Assembly: GCA_010909165.1 (NCBI GenBank)
Contig: VJWM01000063.1
Coordinates: 310,001-374,000 of the forward strand
Length of the DNA stretch: 64,000 nt
Direction: 5' to 3'
Source: Anthoceros angustus
Taxonomy: Eukaryota > Streptophyta > Anthocerotopsida > Anthocerotales > Anthocerotaceae
The notes under the pieces were generated by a model, which made no database searches, had not been told where the DNA came from, and was given only the letters and a program-made list of their open reading frames with translations. Made by a program: the position numbers and the translations under genes. Position 1 is the first letter of the stretch. Each line of letters begins with the position of its first letter. Below are positions 35,341 through 47,500 of this stretch, piece by piece.

Positions 35341-36540
35341 GTTCAGCACATGCGCTGATAGGCTGGAACACATTAGAGAAGGTCCAAATTGGTGACAATA
35401 AATATGTTCTAACTCTAAAAGAACATGATCGAGTATCAACAAGGAGTAAGGGGTATAAATGGATAAATGATAAGTTATTCTTTGTAGATAACATGTAAGT
35501 AGTACCAAAACCGGATGTTCGAGTAGCATTGATACATAAGATTCATGAAGACTTGGGACATTTTAGTACAAAAAGAACCCTTAGTTTACTCATGAATATT
35601 TATTATTGGAAGGGAATAATCAATGTGGTTGGTAAGGTAGTATCCACATGTGAAATTTGTGATAGAGTTAAAGCAAGTTTTTCCAATAAAACACTTGAAG
35701 TACATCCTTTCCCAATAAGAGGTATATTTTGTAGATGAGAAAAGAAGACATTATTACAAAAAAGAGATGGAAAAAACTCATCCATCCTAAAAACAAAGGG
35801 GGAAAAACCCAATAAAGGGCATCATGCCAGGGGGACTAGCCCCCACGATCACGCATTTCAAAACTACCAAGCGCCCGAAGAACTTCGTGGTCAGGGATGT
35901 GAAAAGGCCTACTTACCACCGGTGTCAAAGAAGCCGATCCCGCTCTGGGGCTGCTCAGATACTACATTGGCCGCCCTGCAGAGCGATGGAAACCCTTAGC
36001 CGGAAGAAAGCAACAATACAAGAAAGGGGGAGGCCCCCCCTATAGATGGAGCTTAGATTTAACAAGTGAATTACCAATAACAACAAGAGGATATAGGTAA
36101 ATATGTTTTGGTACTGATACAGAAGTGTTAATTCATACAGAGAAAAATCTTTGTGTTGTTCATATAGAAAAACAAGAAGTGGTCATTTCAGACCAAGATT
36201 GAGAAAATTTGAAGTTGGTTATTATGTTTATCTACAAAGTAAGACAATGACAACAATTGATGCTAGTGCAAGCAAAGTAATATTGAGAGTGAAGGAAATT
36301 AAACTTAGTGAAGAATTAATGTTGGAAGGAAAAGATGGAAGCACATGTTTGGAACATATGATGAATTATGCTCATTGTGACTTACCACATTTGAATCCAA
36401 CAATAGATTTGCTCGCATTTGTTCTTAGAAAAGAATTTGCAAGTACAAGATGTGGTAATTTGCATGTACAGGATCCTGGTGATGATCATTGCATATTGCT
36501 CTGTGATATAGATGTTATGATGGATGACACACTTATTGTT
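35341..36540 (+). mobile_element. Ty3/gypsy remnant C: integrase and PHD-like tail
   Basis: 35341-35737 encodes the integrase zinc domain: HKIHEDLGHFSTKRTLSLL, YYWKGIINVVGKVVSTCEIC, DRVKASFSNKTLEVHPFPI, an H2C2 pattern. The core starts after a nested insertion (36043 onward: RWSLDLTSELPITTRGY). From 36170 the C-terminal part appears: FEVGYYVYLQSK, KVILRVKEIKLSEELMLEGKDG, then NYAHCDLPHLNPTIDLLAF and a Cys-containing tail (RCGNLHVQDPGDDHCILLCD) that looks like a decayed PHD finger. Integrase joins element cDNA to the genome. The catalytic DDE region is mostly deleted and upstream RT is absent. Confidence 0.8.
35738..36042 (-). mobile_element. Non-LTR element fragment f, nested, with target duplication
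   Basis: Minus-strand 3' end of the same non-LTR family: SCIVAFFRLRVSIAL, then GGGGGCTAGTCCCCCTGGC and a short 3' UTR. It is flanked by TAGATG on both sides (35732-35737 and 36043-36048), and the interrupted integrase codons rejoin when it is ignored. 5'-truncated to about 305 bp, as expected for incomplete target-primed reverse transcription. Confidence 0.85.
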
Positions 36541-37200
36541 TAGAACCACCTTTAGAAGCAATGCCATAAGGACAACGGTTTTGTCTTATGTGCATAACAT
36601 TTGAAAAGTTGTGTTAAATTAAGTAATTGAGTAAGTAATTGATTATTAATCATGCTTACAAATGTGTTATTATGGGTAGATTAAGGGGGAGGGAGTGGAG
36701 AGACCCTTAAATTAGCATCATGATAAGAATACAAAGGAGAGAATCAGAGTATTCTTGTTGATATTGTATTACTAAAAATATGATAAGTCTATAGATTGTA
36801 AAAAGAAAATGCCACTAATATGGCGTAAGAAAAGGGGCCATTAAGATGACGTAAGAATAGACCACAAAGATGGCATAAGAAAAGTCCACAAAGGAGACAC
36901 CGAAAGATCGAAAAGGTTCCATACACAATCAGAGACCACTTCAGATGGCAAGAGACCGAAAAGGTGGCATAGTCTAAGAGTGCACTAAAAATTATTATGT
37001 ACATGGTACCATCATTAAGGACTGATCAGCCCAATGTAATAATATAAGATATCTTAAGGCAAGATTTGCTAAAGCACAACACCGTTCAAAACGCATGTTG
37101 TAAGACTCGTGTGTTTCTTGTAGTGCCTCTTGTTGAGAGCAAGAAAGAGTTCATCTTTTTGAACTCATTAGTATCTGGACCATTGGCCTCTACAATTTGA
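36541..37200 (+). repeat. Probable gypsy 3' LTR with internal short repeats
   Basis: A polypurine tract (AAGGGGGAGGGAG, about 36683-36697) precedes TGGAGAGACCC, the expected place of a 3' LTR after gypsy remnant C. Within it, 36810-36975 has four to five loose repeats of a block like AAGATGGCATAAGAAAAG. The LTR end was not determined. Confidence 0.5.
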
Positions 37201-39305
37201 ACTTTTCACTTCTTCTTAGACCTTGGCTGAGCTATTCACCCCCTTCTTCCTCTGGAGATTGCTGGTCATTGCTACACCTCCTGTCTCCACATCTTCAATG
37301 TGGGAATCTAAGTGTGCCCGCTTAATCCGTTCATCAGTTCTTTCGCAATGGCAAACCCAAGCCTTGCTTGATTGATCCCTATTGAGAATCACATCTTTTC
37401 CATTTTTCTTTTCAAACTCACACGATGCCGTCATTTTATATTTCACTGCCCGACCCTCCTCATCTCTCTGACATCCTTTAAATTTGAGGTCTGACGTCAA
37501 AGAAGTTGTAGATATGCTTGCAAGTCCCTCTTTTGGCTTTCCAGCTTCTTTCCCCATGACCTTTTGTTGCACTCGAAAAGAATCATCGATTTGACTGATG
37601 TTCATTTTTTATCTCTTGTGCACTCGGAAGGTGTTTACATAATTATTGTCTTGATAGGAGGACCTATCCACAGTGTCTTAGATGTCTACTTCGGGACCTT
37701 CATGAACTCCATCGGAAGGTACCTCAAGGATTGAGACAAAGGGGAAAGAAAACCTCCTTCAGGAAGATAACATGTCATCGTCTGCCATAGAGGAGTATAA
37801 CGTCAAGAAAATAATTGCAACGCAACCAATCATATAAAGCAAAGGATTTGACAAAGTGAATCTCGGGCACACAAAAGCTAACCTCAATCATCGACATCGG
37901 ACTCATGTCAGGGCTAAGGCAAAGATGATCGCCCCCATACTTATATCTCGAGCCCACATCATTATGTTTAGATTGAGCCACTGTGTTCTTCTCACCAGCT
38001 TCTTTGGCATTTTCTTCCATGTTGATTCGAAGTGTAAGCAGAGGAGCTTTGTGAGACTCGGGCTTATCAACAGACCTTTTAACCATGGGAGGTCCCTCAC
38101 CATACCCAACGTTTATTGAACCATTGTTGGCAGGCCCTAGGCCTGTAGGACCTGTGGACATTTTCCTTTGAGGCTTGATGGTCTAAAGTGAGTAAGACCA
38201 AGAGCTTATTAGAATGAAATCACATGTTTCCATGCACAATTTAGGTCATGCTTTGCAATTCCACAAGTCACTTAGAGTAAAGGGCCTATGGCAACATGGC
38301 TGAAAGCATGAGCCCCATGAGATCTTACCTCCATGCGAGCCTCAAGCAAAGCGCATCTGTCCGTAGTAGCGTTGGGAGCTTGGGATGCCAAAATCGAAGG
38401 CATTCTGACATAAGTAGGCAGAAAGGACCCGTAAATGCCAAACTTCAGTACTGCAAGAAGAGACCAAAAGTTGTCAATGAAGATTCCAAAAAACTTAAGG
38501 ACCCGGCCTCTTACAAAACACACAGAGACGACAAAGTCAAAATTCTAACTCAACGACACCCAAACTCATGTGAAGACTTCTCCAAACAAACAACGCACGT
38601 CTGCCTCGTTACACATGTACCGAGAGAGAAGACGCAGGCTGTGTGTTTAGAAAAAAATGTGAGCTCTTGTAAGAGCATGGAGCATCGCGTGAGCTCATGT
38701 GAGCTCACAGGAGCAGGAAAACAACCACCATAGGGCATGTGAGCTCACAGGAGCAGGAAAACAACCACCATAGGGCATAATCGACATGCTATGGTTTAGT
38801 AGGTTGAACAGCATGGAGGATGCATCTCAACTACTTGCTTGTGCAAACTTCTTGGCCTCACCACTACCAGGTTTCAGGGTGGAACGAGGAAAACCTCGAC
38901 GGTGCCAAATGGCCCCTTTACAAGAGCGCGACTCCAGCATAGGAGCAATTGCACACTTTAAAAGAAGCTTAAGGCATTTTCATCACTCAAACAATGACAC
39001 CAGGTTGCACAACATACGTTTGAATTGAGTAGCATCAACCACTCCAGTTGTGAAAAATTGCTTCCGTTGCTCCCCGAGTACAATTTCAAGCCGCTCATCC
39101 TGCACGCAAAACATGATGCAATCCTTACGTCAGTCCACAACTAGCTTGAGGGGGGCAGCAAATGGAGAGCATGCATTTTGTGCCGCACGCTGCACCTCGA
39201 CTTACTATCTTGGAGAAGAGGCCGCTAAGATCCACCAAGGGAGGTGTGGCCACCTCCCCTTCTTCAAGTTCCATGTCTTCTTCCATCTCTAAGACCATCT
39301 TTTTG
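37200..39305 (-). pseudogene. Inverted partial copy of the CW-domain gene
   Basis: Minus-strand sequence matches the first part of the CW gene at 41533-43450 exon by exon, introns included. VLEMEEDMELEEGEV (near 39285) matches LEMEEDTELEEGEA. MSGLKLYSGSN with the flanking intron matches exon 2 and its intron. FGIYGSFLPTYVRMPSILAS (38450-38380) matches FGAYGSFLPTQVRMPSVFAS. GPANNGSINVGYGEGPPMVK, then SPMSMIEVSF (38161-37880), matches exon 4. FRVQQKVMGKEAGKP, then LDSHIEDVETGG (37605-37260), matches exon 5. The copy stops before the CW domain and has frameshifts, so it makes no CW protein. Kept introns show it arose by DNA duplication, not retrocopying. Confidence 0.92.
38697..38778 (+). repeat. 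Perfect 40-bp tandem duplication
   Basis: The block beginning TGTGAGCTCACAGGAGCAGG and ending CACCATAGGGCA occurs twice back to back inside the pseudogene. The intact gene has one copy of the equivalent sequence (42085-42122, other strand). Confidence 0.9.
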
Positions 39306-39744
39306 AAGTGCTCCCAAAGGAATGTTCAAAAAGTCTTCTATAAATATTTGCTATATAGGAGGCCTAGCTTGAAACATACATAGCTTCACAGACATCATAT
39401 ATATGTTGAGAAACTTTGGCTTTATAGTAGGCGCCTGCAAGAAGTTATTGAAGTTAGAAAGTATCGTAGGAGCCACCGGTTTTGGACACCTTAATGTGGA
39501 ATGATTGTTATTTTGAAAAAAAAAACAATTTCATCTCTGATGAATTTTTAATTTTTAATTTAATTTAAATATATATTATTTTTATAGATTTTGATAACAT
39601 ATCAAGTAATTAAGATAGTATGCATCCGTAGATAATTTCGCAATACCTCACAAACCATAAATTAATCCATCCCTTTGCTCTCCTGCTTCTTTTGATCAAT
39701 GTGGGTGATCTCCCATTCCTCACGATTGAGGTGTACTCCCCGCT

Positions 39745-40080
39745 CCTTGCGATGTCGTTTTTCTATTGAACTAAATTGAATTGAAAGAAGATCTCGTGCT
39801 TTATAGTCTCACACAAGGGAAACCGGTGCACCCTTAATCAACGAGGACTGACTCAAATTGTGCTTGAAAGGTAATCAGAAATTTAATTAATCTCCAACTT
39901 GATATCCGCATCCTTGCGATGTCGTTTTTTTATTGAACTAAATTGAACTGAAAGAAGATCTCTTGCTTTATAGTCTCACACAAGGGAAACCGGTGTGCCC
40001 TTCATCAGGGGGGATTGACCCAAACTGGGCTTTAAAAGTAATAAAAAATTTAATTAATCTCCAACTTGAAACCTGCATCG
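39745..40080 (+). repeat. Tandem direct repeat, about 165 bp x 2
   Basis: TTGCGATGTCGTTTTT, AAAGAAGATCTC, CTTTATAGTCTCACACAAGG and TTTAATTAATCTCCAACTTG recur in the same order in 39747-39910 and 39912-40078. Confidence 0.85.
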
Positions 40081-40309
40081 TGGTTAGTTTTGTATTGTCA
40101 TGTTTCTAGAATAAGGTTCCAGAAAAATGTTAATTTTGAAATATATGCTCGTGCTTAGTTTCCCGATGTTTTAACTTAAAACTGCATTTCCACCTTAATG
40201 TGCCTGTATGGTCATGGCCCTAGTGCGCTGCTTAAACATGGCCAGGTGACCATGACACCTAAACCCTAAGTACGCATGCATAGCCACCTTAATGCACCAA
40301 TATGCCGGG

Positions 40310-40481
40310 GCATTAGGCGTCAATCATGGTACCAATGAAATTATTTATAATAGTACCATTTTAAAAATACAAGTGCATTAGAATTATTTAAAATAGTACC
40401 AATTTTAAAATATAAGCACATAGCTACCTTAATGCTCCGATAATTCTTAACATCATTGGCACCATGATTGACACTTAATGC
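40310..40481. repeat. Inverted repeat / foldback
   Basis: Arm 40310-40338 (GCATTAGGCGTCAATCATGG...) pairs with 40453-40481 (...CCATGATTGACACTTAATGC), about 29 bp with three mismatches. The loop contains two copies of a 43-bp AT-rich block (40338-40380 and 40381-40424). Confidence 0.7.
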
Positions 40482-41340
40482 GCTGGCATGCACATTGCTA
40501 TACTGACGCGCACCATGGGGGCGCATCAAGTATGCACCGTGTCGGTTATCGGCAGCAAGCACAATGATACGCCCCTAGCATAATAATATAAATTAGTTTT
40601 TATATATTCATAATAGATATCAATTGTAGAATTATGATGATAATATATCGTCTACTATTTCATTGATACATATGAAAATAAAAAAATATATAAAGACTAT
40701 TTGTACACATGTGGACCCTAAGCTTAAAGGTTCTATATACAAGGCTTCACATACCGATTATCAAATTTAGCTATCAAATTTAGCTATTTGCCCCCGTAGC
40801 TGGTCGGACGACGTAACATTATAGGTGCAATGAACCAGTTTTAACACATAGTTCTTAACTTATATGTAAGAAGTTACTCCTTTTTGTTAACTATGTCTAC
40901 TTATTCTATAGATTTTTCTTATTTGAATAACTTCTGGCAGTTGCCATTTATGGAGTAAAAGTTTAAATTAAGACTTCTTGGCTCTCTGGTATTTATTTTG
41001 GATATGTATATACATGAAGGCTCTCATATATTTTATTCCCAACATGCACCTGTCTGAAGTTATGCATGAAACTATTTAAACATGTTTACTTAATTTGTAG
41101 TAGTTAAACCTATCTACTTAGTTTGTAGATTATCCTCATTTTATTTTTACTTTACTTGCAGCGACCTATTATCTATATAGTAGAAGTTATATTTAAATTA
41201 TTTTTTCAATCAGATATTCTATTCTCAATTTCATGTAGGTTCTATACTAAAATGTTCTTTAGTGTTGCTATACTAACATGGTCCTAGGTTTTTATATCAT
41301 GCCATCTAGTATATATTATTAATTAGGGTGTAATTATTTT

Positions 41341-41350
41341 GTATATAAAT
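41341..41350 (+). promoter_or_regulatory. Possible TATA box of the CW gene
   Basis: GTATATAAATG lies about 185 bp before the chosen start codon, suggesting a 5' UTR of roughly 150 bp. Confidence 0.4.
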
Positions 41351-41532
41351 GACGAGTTTGTGCGAAAGCTTTTGCTTCCGGTCGTCCTAAGATTGCAGCC
41401 ATTGATGGTTTTTACGAGAGGGTCCGGACACGGGTGCGGCTAGGCCCAGGCGCAAAACACAAACACGAGCGGGGTCGCCCTTTGGCCCTTCGGGGGATGC
41501 GATCCCTCCACATGACTCAGGCCTGATAGTCC

Positions 41533-44500
41533 ATGGCTCTCCTGCTGGTGAGCGAGGATGAAGATGCCTTAGAGATGGAGGAGGACACAGAGCTTGAGGA
41601 AGGGGAGGCGGGGATGTCTCCCTTGGTGGATCCGACCGGCTTCTCCTCCAATATAGTAAGCTCAGAGGCGCAGCGCGCGGCACGGAATGCTTGCTCTCCA
41701 TCTGGTGCTGCCCTCAAGCTAGCTGTGGACTGACGCAAGGATTGCTCACTCCTATCCTGTTTTGCGTGCAGGATGAGAGGCTTGAAACAGTACTCGGGGA
41801 GCAGCAACGCCAGTTTTTCACAGCTGGCGTGGTTGATGCCGCTCAATTGGGTATGTTGCGCAACCTGGTGTCATTGTTTGAGTGACGGAGATGCCTTCTT
41901 AAACTGCGCGATTGCTCCTATGCTGGAGTCGCGCTCTTGTGAAGGGCCCATTTTTTGCCCTCGAGGTTTTCCCTTGTTTCACCTTGAAACCTGGCAGTGG
42001 TGAGGCCATAGAGTTTGCACAAGCAGGCAGCTGAGATGCATCCTCCACGCTGTTCAGCCTGCTGAACCATGGCATGCAAACTGTGCCCTACGGTGGTTGT
42101 TTTCCTGCTCCTGTGAGCTCATGTACCGAGGCAGACGCGCTCTCTGTGTTTGGAGAAGTCTTGATATGAGTTTGGGTGTCGCTGAGACAGAATTTCGACT
42201 TTGTCGTCTGTTTGCGTTAGAGTAAGAGGCCGGATCCTTTAAATCTTTGGAATCCCCATTGACAACTTTTGGTCTCTTCCTGCAGGAGCTAAGTTTGGTG
42301 CTTACGGTTCCTTCCTGCCTACTCAAGTCAGGATGCCTTCGGTTTTTGCGTCCCAGGCACCTGACGGTGCTATAGGCAGACGCGCTTTGCCTGACGCTCA
42401 CGTGGAGGTAAGATCTCCTGGGGCTCATGCTTTCGGCCATGTTGCCAGAGGCCCGTTACTGTGAGTAGCTTATGGATTTGCAAAGCATGACATGGGCTTT
42501 GTATGGAAAGATGCGATTTATCATTGTAATTAGCTCTTGGTCTTGCTCATTTCAGACCATGAGGCCTCAAAGGAACCTGTCCAGAGTGCCTGGCACCAGC
42601 AGTGGTCCAATGCCTGTCGGGAATGGTGAGGGGCCTCCCAGGGTTAATGGGTCTGTTGAGAAGCCCGAGTCTCTCATAGCTCCTCTGCTTACACTTCGAT
42701 TCAAGATGGGACAAAATGCCAAAGAAGCTGGTCAAAAAAGCATTGTGGCTCAATCTAATAAAGACTTGGGCTTGGGACCAGAGTCTGGGGGTGATCATCT
42801 TGGCACCAGCCCCGATAGGAGTCCAATGTCAATGATCCAGGTCAGCTTGTGAGTCTGAACTTCGTTTTTTGGTCAGATCCTCTGCAATCAGTGGTTGGTT
42901 GTGTTGCCATTATCTTCTTGACTCTGTACTCCTCTGTGGCAGACAATGACACGTTATCTTCCTGAGGGAGGTCTTATTTCCCCTTTGTCTCAATCCTTGT
43001 GTGACCTTCCGAAGGAGTTCCTGATGGTTCGGGAGTTGACATCCGAGACACTGTTGATGGGTCCTCCTATTAAGGCAGATAATCATGTAAACACCTTCCG
43101 AGTGGACCAGAGAAATGAAAATGAATGCCAGTCAGGGGATTCTTTTCCGGAGCAACAGAAGGTCACTAACAAAGATACTGGAAAGCAAATAAAAGTATCT
43201 GCAAGCACATCTAGAGCTTATTTAAAATCAGACCTCAAAGGAGGTCAGAGAGATGGGGCCGAGAAATATGAAATGGGGGCATTGGGTGAGTCTGGAAAAA
43301 AATGTGGTAAAGAGGTGCTTTCCTTCAGGGATTCAGCAAGGCCCGGGATTAAGCGGGTAAACATAGATAGCCATACTGAGGATGCAAGGGGGGCAGGTTG
43401 TAGCAACTTGGGAAATAGTGTACATAAGCAGGTGGGATCCTCAGATCATGCAAAGAAGTTGAAGGATTCTGGGAGGGGGTCAAAGTTGTCCCTTGAACAC
43501 AAAGTTGACAGGCCGCATGAAGCATCTAGGCAGGCGCAGAATGATGGTCAGTCAGGCCAAGGATCTGTAGCAGCGATTTATGAAGAGAAGGAGAAGGTTG
43601 CTGCAAAGGACTTAAATGTGGCGGCCCGGAAAAAGCTAAAGCTGTCTGCCAAAGGTAGTGCGCCTGCGAAACAAGCAAGCAAAGAGTTATCAGCTGATGC
43701 TTGCAATGAAACACCTCATGACCTTGTTGCAGAACAAACACATCGGACCCTGAAGGGAAAGGAATTGCCGAGTGACAGCAGTTTTAAAAAAACTTTCTCT
43801 GCTCAAGATCTTCTCGTGGACATTCCCAAGATGCAGAAAGAGCTGCAAGGGCCACCTGTTCATGCGGAATACTCAGAACACAAGGGCAGACGAGAAATCA
43901 CTGAAGTTGTTGGTGCCAAGGACAGTTCGAGAGGAGTAAAGCCAAGGAAGAAGACAAATAAGGAAGTGACTTTGTCTTCACACAAAGAGGGTGAAAATGG
44001 TGCACGAGCTAAAGTGGATGTGGCTTTCGAGCTTGCATTTTCTGAGCAGGCCACTAGGATCCATGCTGGGCCTGCACCTCTGTCTCATGCTTTCGAAGCT
44101 GGAGAAGCAGGTGGTCCTCCAATTGTAGTTTCGTATGACCAATGGGTGTGCTGTGAGGCTTGCGAAAAATGGCGCCTTGCTGTTCCCTGGGTAAAGGTTG
44201 AGGACCTCCCGAATAATTGGAAGTGTGAAATGATGTATTGGCTGTAAGTCCTTGTCCCAGTGCAGATTATCTAGGCTTCCTGTTTCTCTTGGCTCAGTAG
44301 GAATTGGGGGCTCAAAACTCTGTTCATTTTCTTTTTCTCTTCTGTTTATCTCTGCACTTATTGGTCTGTTGTGTGATCTTATGTGCATCAAGCAGACCGG
44401 GCAAGAATGACTGCACTGTGGAAGAAGATGTTACAACAGCTGCTGTCTATGCACTTCTTGGAGTAGCTCCTGTAAATCCGGGTGGCCAAGTTGATGCTGG

Positions 44501-47500
44501 GCAATCTCTGTTACAGTCTGTCCCTCTACCAAAAGACACAGCCTCAGGGGAAGAGGGCAAGCTAGGCAAGACAAAGGCACCTCTGCTTAAGAAGGGTCCT
44601 ACTGGAAAGGCGTCTCCTGGGAGTGGGACTGCTGCGCCGTTGGTAAAGAAGGGCGATGGGTCCTCCATGAAGTCTAAGAGCCTGAACGGTGCAATACAGC
44701 AACCTCAGGATCACGCCCCTGTTGGTCGACATCAAAATGTAGGTAGGAAAGGGGATCTGGGGCTTTCAAAGGTGGATACAAGAAAGGAACAGCCTAGGCG
44801 AATTCTGGGGATTGAAGGTACTTCGTTGTGCCAGACATGCCGGAAGTCAAAGTCTTTTTGATTTGATGGGTCTTAAAAGCTTGAGCGCTGTGTAACTGTT
44901 TGTTCTGTCTTGCATGTGCCATGTCTGGATTGAATTGGCATGCCATTTAGATCTAAGATGTGTGTTCCTTCTAGGTGAGGAATCTCGCGCAACAAAAGAA
45001 CGAGTCAGGAAGGAGGAGCTAACTGACTTGTCAGTGGAGGACACTGATTCTTCTTGCAGAAGTGGAGCTGAGAAACATGGACACCTGACCCTGCCAGGCC
45101 AAGGAAAGAAGGACACAACGAAAAGGTGTAAAGATGCGCAGAAGAGGAAATTTCAGGGCAAAAGGAAGACAGAAGTTGCTGAGAACTCTGCAGAGGTCCC
45201 CCCTGCTAAGAAGGCAAAGTGTGAGACGTCGAGGAGTAAGGAGCTTGGTGGAAGAGTGCAGGATGATGCTATTCATCGTTCACCCATGCAAAATGAATCT
45301 GCTGAAGATGCCGAGCATTCTCGGAAGATGGCCTGTTCATCCAGGAAAACTATCACTGTGTCAAGGATGAAAGAGGCTTCCAAGGGCTCTAGCAAGGCTG
45401 TTGAAATTGCCACAGACTATGATGACAGGTCCAAAAGGGAGGCATTACTGAAGGACGTAAAGCATTCATCTGGAACCGGTGGAGACAGGGGGTGCAGCAA
45501 TGATCGGCGATCTCTGAAGGAAGAAGGTGGTGAATCTCAGCCAAGGTCTGGGAAGAAGCGAAAAGTTCCAATTGTAGAGACCAGGGATCCTGATTTTAAG
45601 AACTCAAAAAGGAGAACTCTTTCTAGCTCTCAACAGGAGGCCGTACAAGAAGTGTTTGTTTTGCAGCAAGTGCAAGACTCTGATGATCCTGGAAAGGCAG
45701 GCAACAAGATGCAAACCCTCAGCAGAAGTCGGTGCGAGGCAGGAAATGATACTGAGGGGCAAGGTATGTCAACCTCAACCAATTTGAGGTTCTCTAAACC
45801 ATCGTCATCTTCGAAGTCCTCAGCGAGTCTGTCTAAAGGGAGAGGGTCTCCAATTGAGTCTACAGTGTCCTCATCTCCCTTGCGCTCACCCAAAGCAGAT
45901 GACAGACTGGGCCGGGAGGCTGAGTTGGCTGTTGACATGATGGATACTCATTATCTTCCTTTACACTCAAGTCCTAAAAGGTCCATTGACCGTGCGGCTG
46001 ATGCTCAGAGTGACCGATCAGGCCCAGTTGGGCAATCACATAGGTCTTGGGATGATCGGCCCCTTTCTTCGGATCATGACCTGGAGTACAGAGGATCAGG
46101 CCGGGATGTGAGCATTGGCAGGGGTAGGGAGGATCGCTATCCCAGCATGCAGGGTGGGGATGGCTTCCGGCGCACCTGGAGGGACGACGAGCGTTATTGG
46201 GATGAACACAGGGATGGCCGTGGGGGCAATGTAGCCTATTTTGCAGAGCGCCATGAAAGAGTACATGAGGACAGGTATAGAGAGCGCGAAGGCAGTTTGG
46301 ACAGGTACAGAGACCTGTCAAGGGATGGTCGATATGAGAGACAAAAGGGCAGGGATGACAGATTCCGGGACAGGGATAGGGACAGAGAGCGAGACCGTGA
46401 TAGGGTGCGAGAAAATTGGTCGTCGGAAAGAGGGGAAGACAGGTATGGTCGGGAGCGGGGTACCAGGGAAGACTGGGTGAGGCCATCTTCTCGAGAGAGC
46501 AGGCTTGATAAAGTTGGGGGCTCTCATTGGATTGAATCCAGCAGAGAGCAATTGCGTGATGAAAGGAGGGGAGAAGATGGAACGTGTGATGGCAAACATG
46601 ATGTGAAGTCTAAGAGTCCTGGTCGAGATGTGGGACAGCAAGATCCAGAGGGGAATTCCTTCCAGCAGCCCAGTGATTCAAAAGCTTTGAATCAAAGACA
46701 AGACAAGAATCTTTCCAAGTCAGTATCCACTTGGCAATCTCCGTTTCGGAGTGGGATGCATTGGGAGGGTGACAGGAGAGTATTGAGAAAAGATGTTGAA
46801 GCAGGTTTGGGGAGGAATGCTGCTGACACTGTACCTAGTGTGGATGCTGTTCTTGAAAGTGGTAAGGGCATTCGGATTAAGGGTGACAGCTCTGCAGCTG
46901 ACACATCAAAACGTAGCAGAGAGCAGGTTAGAAGTATTGAAGATGCCACTCAATCTAGGAAACTCCAAGGGAAGGGAGCTGCTGGAAACGCCCAACCGGC
47001 CAAAGACTCAGAGGGAGCAGCTGGAAGCCATGCAAAGGAGCATACTCAGGCAGTGAGTGCAGCTATTGCCTCACAACGTGAGGGTGCGGATTTGAAACAC
47101 AGTGCTGACCGAATGAAGGTTAGCCCCTTCCGCTTGGGTGTGAGGCAGATGCTGAACATTCTTAAAGGGAGCAAAACAAGAGATGTACAGACAGATGACA
47201 ACAACAGTCGTACTTGAGCAAAATGAGAGATTTAGAAATGCTGACAGGAATTTGTGTGTGTACAGCATCTTGGGCAGGAACGTGAAAGCACAGACCTCTA
47301 TTTGCGTGCAGCCTTGAAGTTTTTGCAAGCAGCATATCTGCATGAGCCAGTGCATGCCGAGGCTGCAAAGCTGGGAGAGTTCACTCTCTCAATCAAGCTG
47401 TATCAGGACACTGCCAAGCTATGCGAGTAGGTTTTTTTTTTTAAATCTTGGCATGACACTAAAATTGGAAGGACGTCTGCTGATGTTCATCACTGCTCCT

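Larger units (their letters stand above)
39306..41340. other. AT-rich spacer between the inverted copies
   Basis: About 2 kb without a recognisable gene, separating the inverted pseudogene from the intact CW gene. It holds the tandem and inverted repeats listed separately. Confidence 0.6.

Noticed and set aside
42054-42440. Minus-strand frame of 128 codons opposite the CW gene
   Set aside because: It is the antisense shadow of exon 3 and its introns, and mirrors a similar shadow in the inverted pseudogene.
45974-46486. 170-codon minus-strand frame rich in Cys/Pro/His
   Set aside because: Antisense of the Arg-Asp-rich region of the CW exon. The composition follows from the sense codons.
47119-47217. 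Extension of the long CW exon to the stop codon at 47217
   Set aside because: A good donor (AAG then GTTAGC) at 47118 and homology of the next exons place this part in an intron.
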